Positions 1 through 6,338 are shown, counted from the first letter of the stretch. The stretch is DNA of 6,995 bases from Dyella_B sp035508595 (GCA_035508595.1 DATJMR010000378.1:1-6995), one strand, 5' to 3'. Numbers and translations are program-made. The notes: a model not told the origin generated them from the sequence alone.

Positions 1-855
1 AAGGGACGTTTCAACGTCCGCTTTATCGATATCACCGATAACCATGCGCTTGCCGAAGGTCTTGCTCTGAAACCGGCATTGGTATGGGTCGAGACACCGT
101 CGAATCCTTTGCTGCGTATCACCGACATTCGCCACGTTGCCCAGGCTGCGCACGCGGTAGGTGCTCTGGTCGTGGTGGACAACACGTTCCTCTCCCCCGC
201 ATTGCAACAGCCGCTTGCCTTGGGTGCGGATGTCGTCGTTCACTCCACTACCAAGTACATCAATGGTCACAGCGATGTCGTGGGCGGTGCCGTAGTCGCA
301 CGCGATGTCGCGGTGGCCGAGCAGTTGAAGTGGTGGGGAAATTGCAACGGTCTCACAGGCGCGCCGTTCGATAGCTTTCTTACCTTGCGCGGCTTGCGCA
401 CACTAGGAGTGCGTCTGCGTCAGCATCAGGAGAACGCGGAACGCATCGCCACGTATCTCAACGAGCACGATGCTGTGCGTAACGTGTATTACCCCGGTTT
501 GGAACAGCATGTCGGGCACGCGCTGGCTGCACGTCAGCAACAAGGCTTCGGTGGCATGTTGAGTTTCGAGTTGCACGGCGATGTTCCGCAGATCGAAGCT
601 TTTGTCGATGGCTTGCACTATTTTTCGCTGGCCGAATCGCTCGGTGGCGTAGAAAGCTTGATCGCACACCCCGCATCCATGACGCATGCTGCCATGGCTC
701 CGGAAGCGCGTCGTGCCGCGGGTATTGCCGATACGTTGCTGCGCCTGTCGATCGGTATTGAAGACGGTGACGATTTGCTGCGCGATCTCAGTGAAGCTCT
801 TGTGCGTGCCCAAGCTGTTGCGGGCGGCACTTCGAAACGTCGGGTGATTGCATGA
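1..855 (+). CDS. metB: Cystathionine gamma-synthase (MetB), 3' part; start lies outside the window
   Basis: PLP enzyme that condenses an activated homoserine (O-succinylhomoserine in the E. coli enzyme) with cysteine to give cystathionine, a cytoplasmic step of methionine synthesis. The frame is open from base 1, so about 100 N-terminal residues of a ~385-residue family member are missing; 284 are visible. Seen: VETPSNP; the VVDNTF segment, whose Asp codon is at 178-180 (it contacts the PLP ring nitrogen in this fold); and HSTTKYINGHSDVVGG, with the Schiff-base Lys at codon 253-255. Near the C-terminus, LAESLGGVESL, MTHAAM and RLSIGIED are typical of Cys/Met-metabolism PLP enzymes and very close to E. 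coli MetB as I remember it. The stop overlaps the next start (ATGA), implying translational coupling to hom. O-succinylhomoserine sulfhydrylase or cystathionine gamma-lyase are close relatives; the resemblance to MetB makes them less likely but does not exclude them. Confidence 0.9.
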   Translation, partial: KGRFNVRFIDITDNHALAEGLALKPALVWVETPSNPLLRITDIRHVAQAAHAVGALVVVDNTFLSPALQQPLALGADVVVHSTTKYINGHSDVVGGAVVARDVAVAEQLKWWGNCNGLTGAPFDSFLTLRGLRTLGVRLRQHQENAERIATYLNEHDAVRNVYYPGLEQHVGHALAARQQQGFGGMLSFELHGDVPQIEAFVDGLHYFSLAESLGGVESLIAHPASMTHAAMAPEARRAAGIADTLLRLSIGIEDGDDLLRDLSEALVRAQAVAGGTSKRRVIA

Positions 856-1937
856 GTGCTGTTCTGGCCGACGTTTCCGTTCCCAGCATCGCGCCGATTG
901 TCCCTCAGGATATAGCGCTGGTGTTGCTAGGCACCGGCGTCGTAGGCGGTGCCTTTCTTAAGTTGCTGCGCACGCCGGCAGGAAAGCGTTTGCATCTGGT
1001 CGGCGCTGCCAATTCGCGTAAACAGCAAACAGAAGCGGCACAACTGGCAACACGCGATCTGCGCGACCGGCTCAAGCGCGAAGGTTCGCCACGCGACGAT
1101 GCCGCTTTGTTGTCGGCGTTGGACGCGCATCACGCGGGTTTGAAAGTAATCGTTGATGCCACGGCCTCGATCGAACTGGCATCGCGTCACGCCGATTGGC
1201 TGGCTCGCGGTTATCACGTAGTGACTGCAAACAAGTCGCTGGCCGGCGGTCAACTTTCAGGTTGGCGTGCGCTGCAGGCTGCACGCGCGGCCGGTGGTCG
1301 CTATGGCGATTCGGCTACCGTAGGGGCTGGATTGCCGGTGCTTTCCACGCTGCGTCGCTTATGCGATTGCGGCGATGCCTTGCTGACGCTGGAAGGCGTC
1401 TTTTCCGGTTCGCTTTCTTATTTGTTCAACCAATACGACGGCAGTCGTCCGTTCTCGGCATTGCTGCGCGATGCGCGCACGCTGGGTTATACCGAGCCGG
1501 ATCCGCGTGCCGATCTCTCCGGTGAAGATGTAGCACGCAAGTTGCTGATCCTGGCGCGCAATGCAGGGTTCGCGCTCGGTAGCGATGAAGTCGTGGTGGA
1601 AAGCCTCGTACCGAAACCTCTCCGCGATATCTCCACGGAAGATTTCCTCGAGCGTCTTGAAGAATTGGACGAGCCGCTTGCCGCTTTGCACGAGGCTGCT
1701 CTGAAGCGTGGTCAGGTATTGCGATTTCTCGCACGCCTCAATCAACGCGGCCGCGCACGAGTCGGCATTACGGAAGTGCCGCTCACGCACCCCGCCGCGC
1801 GCTTGTATGGCACCGACAATCAGTTTGCGTTGACCACGACGCGTTATCACACACAGCCGCTTGTGATCCAAGGGCCGGGAGCCGGCCCCGAAGTGACTGC
1901 GCAAGCGTTGTTGGGCGATATCCTCGCGCTCGGTTGA
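852..1937 (+). CDS. hom: Homoserine dehydrogenase, ThrA/MetL C-terminal type without aspartokinase or ACT domain
   Basis: NAD(P)-dependent enzyme that reduces aspartate semialdehyde to homoserine, the branch point for threonine and methionine; cytoplasmic. The protein has 361 residues. The N-terminal Rossmann part carries GTGVVGG (27-33), then the TANKSL motif with Lys128 and GDSATVGAGLPVL (152-164). The catalytic signature lies at 213-236 (YTEPDP, then DLSGEDVARKLLILAR) with Glu215, Asp221 and Lys230 in the positions of the family's catalytic residues. GPGAGPEVTA (341-350) completes the nucleotide-site end. The sequence resembles the C-terminal half of E. coli ThrA, but there is no aspartokinase and no room for the C-terminal ACT domain found in many monofunctional homologs, so threonine feedback through ACT is not expected. 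The ATG at 852 overlaps the metB stop, which supports this start and coupled translation. It is probably the last gene of the operon. Confidence 0.93.
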   Translation: MSAVLADVSVPSIAPIVPQDIALVLLGTGVVGGAFLKLLRTPAGKRLHLVGAANSRKQQTEAAQLATRDLRDRLKREGSPRDDAALLSALDAHHAGLKVIVDATASIELASRHADWLARGYHVVTANKSLAGGQLSGWRALQAARAAGGRYGDSATVGAGLPVLSTLRRLCDCGDALLTLEGVFSGSLSYLFNQYDGSRPFSALLRDARTLGYTEPDPRADLSGEDVARKLLILARNAGFALGSDEVVVESLVPKPLRDISTEDFLERLEELDEPLAALHEAALKRGQVLRFLARLNQRGRARVGITEVPLTHPAARLYGTDNQFALTTTRYHTQPLVIQGPGAGPEVTAQALLGDILALG

Positions 1938-1955
1938 CGCGCGTTTGCGCGTCAA
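1934..1955. terminator. Terminator-like hairpin between convergent hom and permease genes
   Basis: TTGACGCGC and GCGCGTCAA form a perfect 9-bp stem around the 4-nt loop GTTT. The hom stop codon lies inside the left arm, and the permease stop follows 10 nt after the right arm. The symmetry and the 27-bp gap between convergent genes suit a bidirectional terminator. There is no T-tract on either strand, so it is not a canonical intrinsic terminator; it may only stabilise 3' ends or act with Rho. Confidence 0.45.
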
Positions 1956-1964
1956 TCGCACCAG

Positions 1965-3629
1965 TTATCGGCGGTGTGCGACGCGTTCGGCGGTTTCTTC
2001 GTCCGGCGGTACGAGCGGCAGGTCAGGATGCATATGCGCGATGTCGCGCGCCGCTTCCACGGCCGGCGTACGCCAGCCGGACTTCACGCCCCACACGTAA
2101 AACACCAATCCAATCGTGGCGACGACAACGAGGTCGATGCCATACGGCAGATAGCCCTGGCCGCCGAAGGTGGTGCTTCCCGCCCAGGACACCAGCGCGA
2201 TGACGGGCAAATAGGTAATCAACCACCACGCACCTTTCAGCTGGCGACCGAAGTCGTGCCAATTGGATTTCGCTTGGTAATAGAGATACACCGGCAACGC
2301 CACCACCATCAGCAGAATGATTTCGCCGGTAAGCGGCCATCGTGCCCAGTACAGCAGCTCCGTCGCCATGATGAAGGCGACGCCGGCAAGCACGGGCAAC
2401 CCTTTAATGCGCAAAGGACGATGCAATTCCGTAGCGGTTCTGCGCAACGTCATCACGCTTACGGGGCCGGTGAGATAGGAAATGATCGTGGCAACGGAAA
2501 TCACCGCGGCCAGCGTGCCCCAGCCACGGAAGAAGAACAGGAACAAGAACGACACGACCAGATCGAGCCACATCGCCGCACGCGGCACGCCCCACTTCGG
2601 ATGCACGCGGCCGAAGATTTTGGGCATGGTGCCGTTGCGCTCCATGCCGTAGATCATGCGTGCGGTGGTGGCGGTGTAGGTCATGCCCGTACCGCTCGGG
2701 CTGATGAATGCATCCACGTAAAGCAGCATCGCCAGCCAATGCAGGTTGACGATGATGGCCAGCTCCGCGAACGGAGAGCGAAAGTTGATCCCATGCCAGC
2801 CTGCTTTGGCCAGCAAGTCTTGCGGCACGGCGCCGAGATACGCGACTTGCAGAATCACGTACACGACGGTTGCCAGCAAGATCGAGCCGATTATCGCGAA
2901 GGGAATGCTGCGCCCCGGATTGTGCGCTTCACCGGCAAGATTCACCGGGCTTTGGAAACCGTTGAAGCTGAAGACGATGCCCGCCGTTGCCACCGCCGTT
3001 AGCACCGCCGCAAAGTCGATGGCGTGATGATCGCCATGAATGCCCACGGAGAAATTTTCCGGATGGAAGCCGCTGGCCATCAACGCCAAGCCCGTGGCGG
3101 CCGGTACGATCAACTTGAACACGGTGATCGCCGTATTGGAGTGCGCAAACAACTTCACGCTCCAGAAATTGAGCAGGAAGTAAATGATCACCAACACGGC
3201 CGCAATGGACAGACCGGTGTGGCTCAATTCGCCCACGCCATCGGTGACGTGATACAGGTCCTGCGCCCACTGCCATGGCCACGACGCCATGTATTGCACC
3301 GACGCTTCGGCTTCCACGGGGATCACCGACACAATCGCGATCCAGTTCGCCCAGGCGGCAATAAAGCCGACCAACGAACCGTGCGAGTAATGGCCGTAGC
3401 GCACCATGCCGCCGGATTCGGGAAACATCGCGCCGAGTTCGGCATACGTGAGCGCAATGGTCATGATGATCGCGGCACCCAGCACCCACGCCCACACCGC
3501 GCCGGGGCCGGCCAAACCTGCCGCCTTCCATGCGCCGAACAGCCAGCCGGAGCCGATGATCGAGCCTAGGCCGGTGAGCATGAGGGCAAAGGGGCCCACA
3601 TCGCGGCGGATCGCGTTGGAAGAAGACAT
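1965..3629 (-). CDS. APC-superfamily amino acid permease, about 14 membrane segments
   Basis: Inner-membrane secondary transporter, probably for an amino acid or related compound; the substrate cannot be told from sequence. With the start at 3629 the protein has 554 residues. The ATG at 3629 is preceded at about 7 nt by AGGGAG, whereas an upstream ATG at 3674 in the same frame would add a non-hydrophobic 15-residue tail without a clear ribosome site. Seen: the TM1 motif GSIIGSGW (22-29), which in the APC family forms the unwound substrate-binding helix; AELGAMFPESGG (64-74) after TM2; and the TM6 region FSFNGFQSPVNLAGE followed by NPGRSIP (220-243). Hydrophobic stretches sit near 12-33, 43-64, 85-105, 137-155, 166-186, 206-226, 242-268, 290-310, 352-370, 373-395, 412-430, 435-452, 469-485 and 497-513, more than the usual 12. 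The C-tail (from about 520) is polar and acidic. The gene is monocistronic, convergent with hom and divergent from metF. Confidence 0.88.
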   Translation of the reverse strand: MSSSNAIRRDVGPFALMLTGLGSIIGSGWLFGAWKAAGLAGPGAVWAWVLGAAIIMTIALTYAELGAMFPESGGMVRYGHYSHGSLVGFIAAWANWIAIVSVIPVEAEASVQYMASWPWQWAQDLYHVTDGVGELSHTGLSIAAVLVIIYFLLNFWSVKLFAHSNTAITVFKLIVPAATGLALMASGFHPENFSVGIHGDHHAIDFAAVLTAVATAGIVFSFNGFQSPVNLAGEAHNPGRSIPFAIIGSILLATVVYVILQVAYLGAVPQDLLAKAGWHGINFRSPFAELAIIVNLHWLAMLLYVDAFISPSGTGMTYTATTARMIYGMERNGTMPKIFGRVHPKWGVPRAAMWLDLVVSFLFLFFFRGWGTLAAVISVATIISYLTGPVSVMTLRRTATELHRPLRIKGLPVLAGVAFIMATELLYWARWPLTGEIILLMVVALPVYLYYQAKSNWHDFGRQLKGAWWLITYLPVIALVSWAGSTTFGGQGYLPYGIDLVVVATIGLVFYVWGVKSGWRTPAVEAARDIAHMHPDLPLVPPDEETAERVAHRR

Positions 3630-3681
3630 CAAGCACTCCCTGAAGCTAAACGGACGGCCGCCTGGGCGACACAATTGGACG

Positions 3682-3711
3682 ATGATGACAGACCGATACA
3701 GGTAGTGTCAG
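3682..3711 (-). promoter_or_regulatory. Candidate sigma70 promoter of the permease, with a TGACA/TGTCA inverted repeat
   Basis: On the minus strand CTGACA (3711-3706) and CATCAT (3687-3682) are separated by 18 bp and match the -35 and -10 consensus at 5/6 and 4/6. Transcription would start near 3675, leaving a leader of about 45 nt. TGACA (3686-3690) and TGTCA (3706-3710) form an inverted repeat with a 15-bp spacer overlapping both elements, a possible regulator site. Both readings are by eye and unproven. Confidence 0.3.
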
Positions 3712-3779
3712 CCCGTCGCCGGTTGGGTTGCGCGTGAGGAAGGTCGCTTGTCGAGGTCGGATCGTAAGGCGGTTTGGTC

Positions 3780-3840
3780 ATATATCGCTTCATCCCGAAT
3801 AAGAGATATATACTGGTCGGCGTGACGCCAAGGATCTCTT
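3780..3840 (+). promoter_or_regulatory. metF promoter/leader with overlapping inverted repeats and the ribosome binding site
   Basis: TATACT at 3809-3814 is a 5/6 match to a -10 element; no good -35 lies at the right distance, so an activator may be needed. AAGGA at 3830-3834 is a ribosome site 7 nt before the metF ATG. AAGAGAT (3801-3807) is the exact complement of ATCTCTT (3834-3840), which overlaps the end of the ribosome site and stops 1 nt before the ATG. GGCG-TGA-CGCC (3819-3829) is nested between them. ATATATC (3780-3786) can instead pair with GATATAT (3805-3811). If transcription starts at the -10 shown, only the inner hairpin would be in the RNA. Confidence 0.35.
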
Positions 3841-3841
3841 T

Positions 3842-4666
3842 ATGCCGGCCATCAGCTTTGAATTTTTCCCCCCCAAGACCGACGAACAACGCGCCCAGTT
3901 GGACCGCACCGCCAAGGAATTGAAGGCGCTTAAGCCCGAATACGTCTCCGTGACCTTCGGTGCCGGCGGCTCCACCCTGAGCTACACCAGCGAAACCGTG
4001 GCGCGGCTGCACCAGCAGCATGGGCTGGATGTGGCGCCGCATCTGTCCTGCATGGGCGGTACGCGCAAGGAAATCGCCGATCTCCTCGACGCCTATCGCG
4101 CCGCCGGCTACCGACGGCTCGTGGCACTGCGCGGCGATCTGCCTTCGGGCATGGCGTCGCCGGGCGACTTCCGTTATGCGGCCGAGCTGGTGACCTTTAT
4201 CCGCGAGCACAGCGGCAATCACTTCCATATCGAAGTGGCGGCATATCCTGAAATGCATCCGCAGGCGGAAGACGTGCATGCCGATCTGCGTCATTTCAAA
4301 ACCAAAGTCGATGCCGGTGCGAACGGTGCGATCACGCAGTATTTCTTCAACGCGGATGCGTATTTCCGCTTCGTCGACGATGCGCGCGGTTTGGGCGTGT
4401 CGGTGCCCATCGTGCCCGGCATCATGCCCATTTCCAATTACGCGCAGCTCAAACGTTTTTCCGATGCGTGCGGCGCGGAAATTCCGCGTTGGATCGCCAA
4501 ACGCATGCAGGCGTATTACGACGATGTGGAATCCATTCGCGCGATGGGTGCGGAGGTGGTCGCGCAACTGTGCCGCCGTCTGTTGGAAGGCGGCGCACCG
4601 GGCTTGCACTTCTACACGCTGAACCGCGCGAAAGCGACGCGCGCGGTTCTTGATCAACTGCACTGA
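3842..4666 (+). CDS. metF: 5,10-methylenetetrahydrofolate reductase (MetF)
   Basis: Flavoenzyme that reduces 5,10-methylene-tetrahydrofolate to 5-methyl-tetrahydrofolate, the methyl donor for converting homocysteine to methionine; cytoplasmic, FAD-bound TIM barrel. The protein has 274 residues, somewhat shorter than E. coli MetF (296) and missing part of its N-terminal lead-in. Seen: ISFEFFPPKT (4-13), with Glu7 in the position of the catalytic Glu28 of E. coli; VSVTFGAGGST (35-45); HLSCMGGTRKEI (67-78); LRGDLPSG (96-103), with Asp99 matching Asp120; EVAAYPEMHPQ (131-141); ITQYFFN (164-170), with Gln166 in the folate-site position; and IVPGIMPI (190-197). It ends with GLHFYTLNR (254-262), the usual family end. 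The start is supported by AAGGA 7 nt upstream and by the short distance from ATG to the first conserved motif. The gene stands apart from the metB-hom operon. Confidence 0.96.
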   Translation: MPAISFEFFPPKTDEQRAQLDRTAKELKALKPEYVSVTFGAGGSTLSYTSETVARLHQQHGLDVAPHLSCMGGTRKEIADLLDAYRAAGYRRLVALRGDLPSGMASPGDFRYAAELVTFIREHSGNHFHIEVAAYPEMHPQAEDVHADLRHFKTKVDAGANGAITQYFFNADAYFRFVDDARGLGVSVPIVPGIMPISNYAQLKRFSDACGAEIPRWIAKRMQAYYDDVESIRAMGAEVVAQLCRRLLEGGAPGLHFYTLNRAKATRAVLDQLH

Positions 4667-4673
4667 TGCCTAT

Positions 4674-4704
4674 GGCGCATCGGGCTATGCTTGCCCGATG
4701 CGTC
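4674..4704 (+). promoter_or_regulatory. Strong inverted repeat holding a -10-like element in its loop and a start codon in its 3' arm
   Basis: CGCATCGGGC (4676-4685) and GCCCGATGCG (4693-4702) are perfect complements around the 7-nt loop TATGCTT; one G-T and one G-C pair extend the stem to 12 bp. It begins 7 nt after the metF stop, so it could end or stabilise the metF transcript, although only a C/T-rich stretch follows rather than a T-run. TATGCT (4686-4691) in the loop resembles a -10 box, with a weak -35 (CTGATG, 4663-4668) 17 bp upstream. Initiation about 7 nt downstream would fall on the A of the ATG at 4698. Confidence 0.45.
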
Positions 4705-5279
4705 CCTTCGTCCTTCTATGGCTGCTTTGGTTGTTGCCGATTTGCACTGCGCATGCGCAAGGCGATATTCATCGCTGCATGGGTGCAAACGGCATTCCGG
4801 TGTTTACCGATCGCGTGTGTTCGGACGTGAATGCGACACCGACGATGCCGACACCGGCAGCCACGTCGAGCGCGCCCGCTGAAGTTGCACAGCCTCCCGC
4901 CGTACTTTGCGCGGCGGATATGAAGCAACTCAAACAAGCCGTCGTCGATGCGTTTGCAGAGCGCAATCCCAATCGTCTTGCCGGGCTCGCTTTGTGGAAC
5001 GGTGACGGACAGGCCACGGTGGTCACCGACATTCGCTTTTTCAGTCGGCTGATGTCGCATCCATTGATCGGCGTAAAAACGGTATCGGCTTCCGGCAATG
5101 ACGATAACGATGCGGATGCATCCGCGCTCTCGCTTTCGTCTTCACCCAGCCCGGCACCGTCGCAAGGTGAAGCCTTGATTGTGCAAACCGAATCCGACGA
5201 CGGCAGCGGGGCGGCACAGAGTACTCGTTTCGATGTCGTGCACCGTTCCGGGTGTATGTGGTTGCAGCCTCAAGGCTGA
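4698..5279 (+). CDS. Exported hypothetical protein with a DUF4124-like N-terminus
   Basis: Function unknown. The 193-residue product begins with a clear Sec signal peptide: Met-Arg, a Leu/Trp-rich hydrophobic core (4-16), then AHA|QG with likely cleavage after residue 20, so it should be periplasmic or surface-exposed. The next segment, DIHRCMGANGIPVFTDRVC (23-41), follows the DUF4124 pattern of a Cys, a Gly, an aromatic plus T/S-D, and a second Cys; Cys27 and Cys41 could form a disulfide. A Pro/Thr/Ala-rich linker (about 47-68) leads to a second part with Cys71, a mixed helix/strand stretch (71-130), a Ser/Asp-rich low-complexity stretch (132-155) and Cys186 near the end. Further upstream in-frame starts such as TTG 4650 would bury the signal peptide, so ATG 4698 is chosen. 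It has no Shine-Dalgarno sequence and lies in a hairpin. It is 31 nt downstream of metF, with no evident functional link. Confidence 0.75.
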   Translation: MRPFVLLWLLWLLPICTAHAQGDIHRCMGANGIPVFTDRVCSDVNATPTMPTPAATSSAPAEVAQPPAVLCAADMKQLKQAVVDAFAERNPNRLAGLALWNGDGQATVVTDIRFFSRLMSHPLIGVKTVSASGNDDNDADASALSLSSSPSPAPSQGEALIVQTESDDGSGAAQSTRFDVVHRSGCMWLQPQG

Positions 5280-5289
5280 AGCGTGAAAG

Positions 5290-5308
5290 GTGCCGAAAGC
5301 TTCGGCAC
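5290..5308 (+). terminator. Terminator-like hairpin upstream of ilvE
   Basis: GTGCCGAA and TTCGGCAC form a perfect 8-bp stem with a 3-nt loop, starting 10 nt after the stop codon of the exported protein. The position suits transcript termination before ilvE, but no T-run follows, so it is not a standard intrinsic terminator. Confidence 0.4.
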
Positions 5309-5310
5309 GC

Positions 5311-5334
5311 TATCATGGGAGGTCCCCAACGGAG
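5311..5334 (+). promoter_or_regulatory. Possible -10 element and ribosome site of ilvE
   Basis: TATCAT (5311-5316) matches the -10 consensus at 5/6 but lacks a good -35. GGAGA (5331-5335) precedes the ATG at 5343 by about 8 nt and decides the ilvE start over an upstream in-frame GTG at 5283. The promoter call is weak; the ribosome site is good. Confidence 0.4.
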
Positions 5335-5342
5335 ATCCCCCC

Positions 5343-6260
5343 ATGGCCCAGCAGTACCCCGAATGGATCTGGCAAAACGGCGAAATCAAGCCGTGGAAGG
5401 AAGCTACCGCTCACGTGATGTCGCATGCCCTGCATTACGGTTCGTCGGTATTCGAGGGGATACGCAGCTATGTCACGCCGGAAGGCGCGGCGATCTTCCG
5501 TCTCACCGATCACCTCAAGCGCCTGTACCTGTCGGCCAAGATCTACGACATGGCGCTGCCGTACTCGCAAGATGAGTTGGCCACGGCCTGTCGCGACGTG
5601 ATTCGCAAAAACGGTTTCACCGCAGCCTATCTGCGCCCGGTGGCGTATCGTGGCCTGGGCGGTTTCGGGCTCTCCGCGGAAACGCCCATCGATGTGGCCG
5701 TGGCGAGCTGGCCGATGGGCCCTTACCTCGGGCCGGAAGCGCTGGAGGTGGGCATTACCGCGTGCGTGTCGAGTTGGCAGCGCTTTGCGCCGAACACCAT
5801 TCCCGCGGGCGCCAAGGCCGGCGGTAATTATCTTTCCGGCCAACTCATCGCGCGTGAAGCGCGTCGTCTGGGCTTCGGCGAGGGTATCGCTTTGGCGGCG
5901 AGCGGGCTGTTGAGCGAAGGCGCGGGTGAAAACCTGTTCCTGGTATACGATGGCGTGCTGCATACCACGCCTGCCAGCGCGTCGATCCTGGCGGGCATCA
6001 CCCGCGACACCATCAAGGTGCTGGCACGCGAAGACGGTATCGAAGTGGTGGAGCGCGATATCCCGCGTGAATACCTGTACCTGGCCGACGAAATCCTGAT
6101 GTGCGGCACCGCCGCCGAAATCACGCCGATCCGCGAAGTGGACGGCAAGCAGATCGGCAGCGGCAAGGCAGGGCGCATTACCCGCCGCCTGCAGGAGCTC
6201 TATTTCGGCCTGTTCAACGGCAAGACCCAGGACAAATGGGGCTGGCTGGAGCCGGTTTGA
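5343..6260 (+). CDS. ilvE: Branched-chain amino acid aminotransferase (IlvE), class IV PLP fold
   Basis: Transfers the amino group between glutamate and the keto acids of valine, leucine and isoleucine; the last biosynthetic step, cytoplasmic. The 305-residue protein is close to E. coli IlvE (309). Seen: WIWQNGEI (8-15); HALHYGSSVFEGIRSY (28-43), the substrate-pocket motif; FRLTDHLKRL (52-61); PAGAKAGGNYLSG (154-166), with the PLP-binding Lys158 (codon 5814-5816); LLSEGAGENLF (189-199), with Glu192 near the PLP ring nitrogen; GITRDTIKVLA; and CGTAAEITPI near residue 260, which grips the cofactor phosphate. The C-terminal DKWGWL motif matches the gammaproteobacterial IlvE group rather than D-amino acid transaminases or aminodeoxychorismate lyases. 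The ATG at 5343 has GGAGA at 8 nt; a GTG 60 nt upstream in the same frame would add 20 residues with no homology and cross a hairpin. It stands alone between the exported protein gene and lexA. Confidence 0.96.
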   Translation: MAQQYPEWIWQNGEIKPWKEATAHVMSHALHYGSSVFEGIRSYVTPEGAAIFRLTDHLKRLYLSAKIYDMALPYSQDELATACRDVIRKNGFTAAYLRPVAYRGLGGFGLSAETPIDVAVASWPMGPYLGPEALEVGITACVSSWQRFAPNTIPAGAKAGGNYLSGQLIAREARRLGFGEGIALAASGLLSEGAGENLFLVYDGVLHTTPASASILAGITRDTIKVLAREDGIEVVERDIPREYLYLADEILMCGTAAEITPIREVDGKQIGSGKAGRITRRLQELYFGLFNGKTQDKWGWLEPV

Positions 6261-6307
6261 CCTCTTGATAGGCTAGTCAGGCGGAGAGGGTCAGGGCAGG
6301 GACTTTA

Positions 6308-6329
6308 TTTTCACCAAAAAAGGTGAAAA
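6308..6329 (+). promoter_or_regulatory. 22-bp perfect palindrome, candidate LexA autoregulatory operator
   Basis: TTTTCACC and GGTGAAAA are exact inverted 8-bp arms around six A residues, 9 nt before the lexA start. LexA genes usually repress themselves through a palindrome in this position, so this is the best operator candidate. It does not match the E. coli CTGT-N8-ACAG or the alphaproteobacterial GTTC-N7-GTTC box. As RNA it would be an AU-rich hairpin that also covers AAGGTG, the only ribosome-site-like sequence nearby. A role as terminator of ilvE is a weaker alternative. Confidence 0.55.
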
Positions 6330-6338
6330 GATGCGCCC

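Larger units (their letters stand above)
3630..3841. other. Divergent intergenic region between the permease gene and metF
   Basis: This 212-bp stretch separates two divergently transcribed genes and should hold both promoters. Neither strand contains a credible coding region with a ribosome site. I looked for a SAH riboswitch, known upstream of metF/ahcY in some proteobacteria, and did not see its conserved GAGGRGCG-type core. I also saw no MetR-type TGAA-N5-TTCA site. The part nearest metF is AT-rich with several short inverted repeats. Confidence 0.6.

Noticed and set aside
79..81. TTG at 79 as a metB start
   Set aside because: The frame is open to base 1 and codes for matching family sequence upstream, so the gene simply enters from outside the window.
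1359..1961. Minus-strand open frame of 200 codons opposite hom
   Set aside because: Shadow frame of a well-conserved dehydrogenase gene, with no motifs of its own.
1974..3002. Long plus-strand open frame of 342 codons opposite the permease
   Set aside because: It is antisense to a convincing APC permease. Its translation is rich in His, Arg and Gln without motifs, the usual shadow of a membrane-protein gene in GC-rich DNA.
3630..3674. ATG at 3674 (minus strand) as the permease start
   Set aside because: The extra 15 residues are not typical of the family, and the AGGGAG ribosome site points to the ATG at 3629.
3711..3780. Possible SAH riboswitch before metF
   Set aside because: The GAGG and AGGTCGG pieces looked suggestive, but the conserved core and its paired elements are not there in the right order.
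3629..4663. Minus-strand open frame of 344 codons across metF and the intergenic region
   Set aside because: Antisense to metF, whose catalytic motifs are all present. The composition is Arg/His-rich with no recognisable domain or ribosome site.
5283..5342. GTG at 5283 as the ilvE start
   Set aside because: It would add 20 residues without family similarity, lacks a ribosome site, and runs through a hairpin. ATG 5343 has GGAGA at proper spacing and gives the usual family length.
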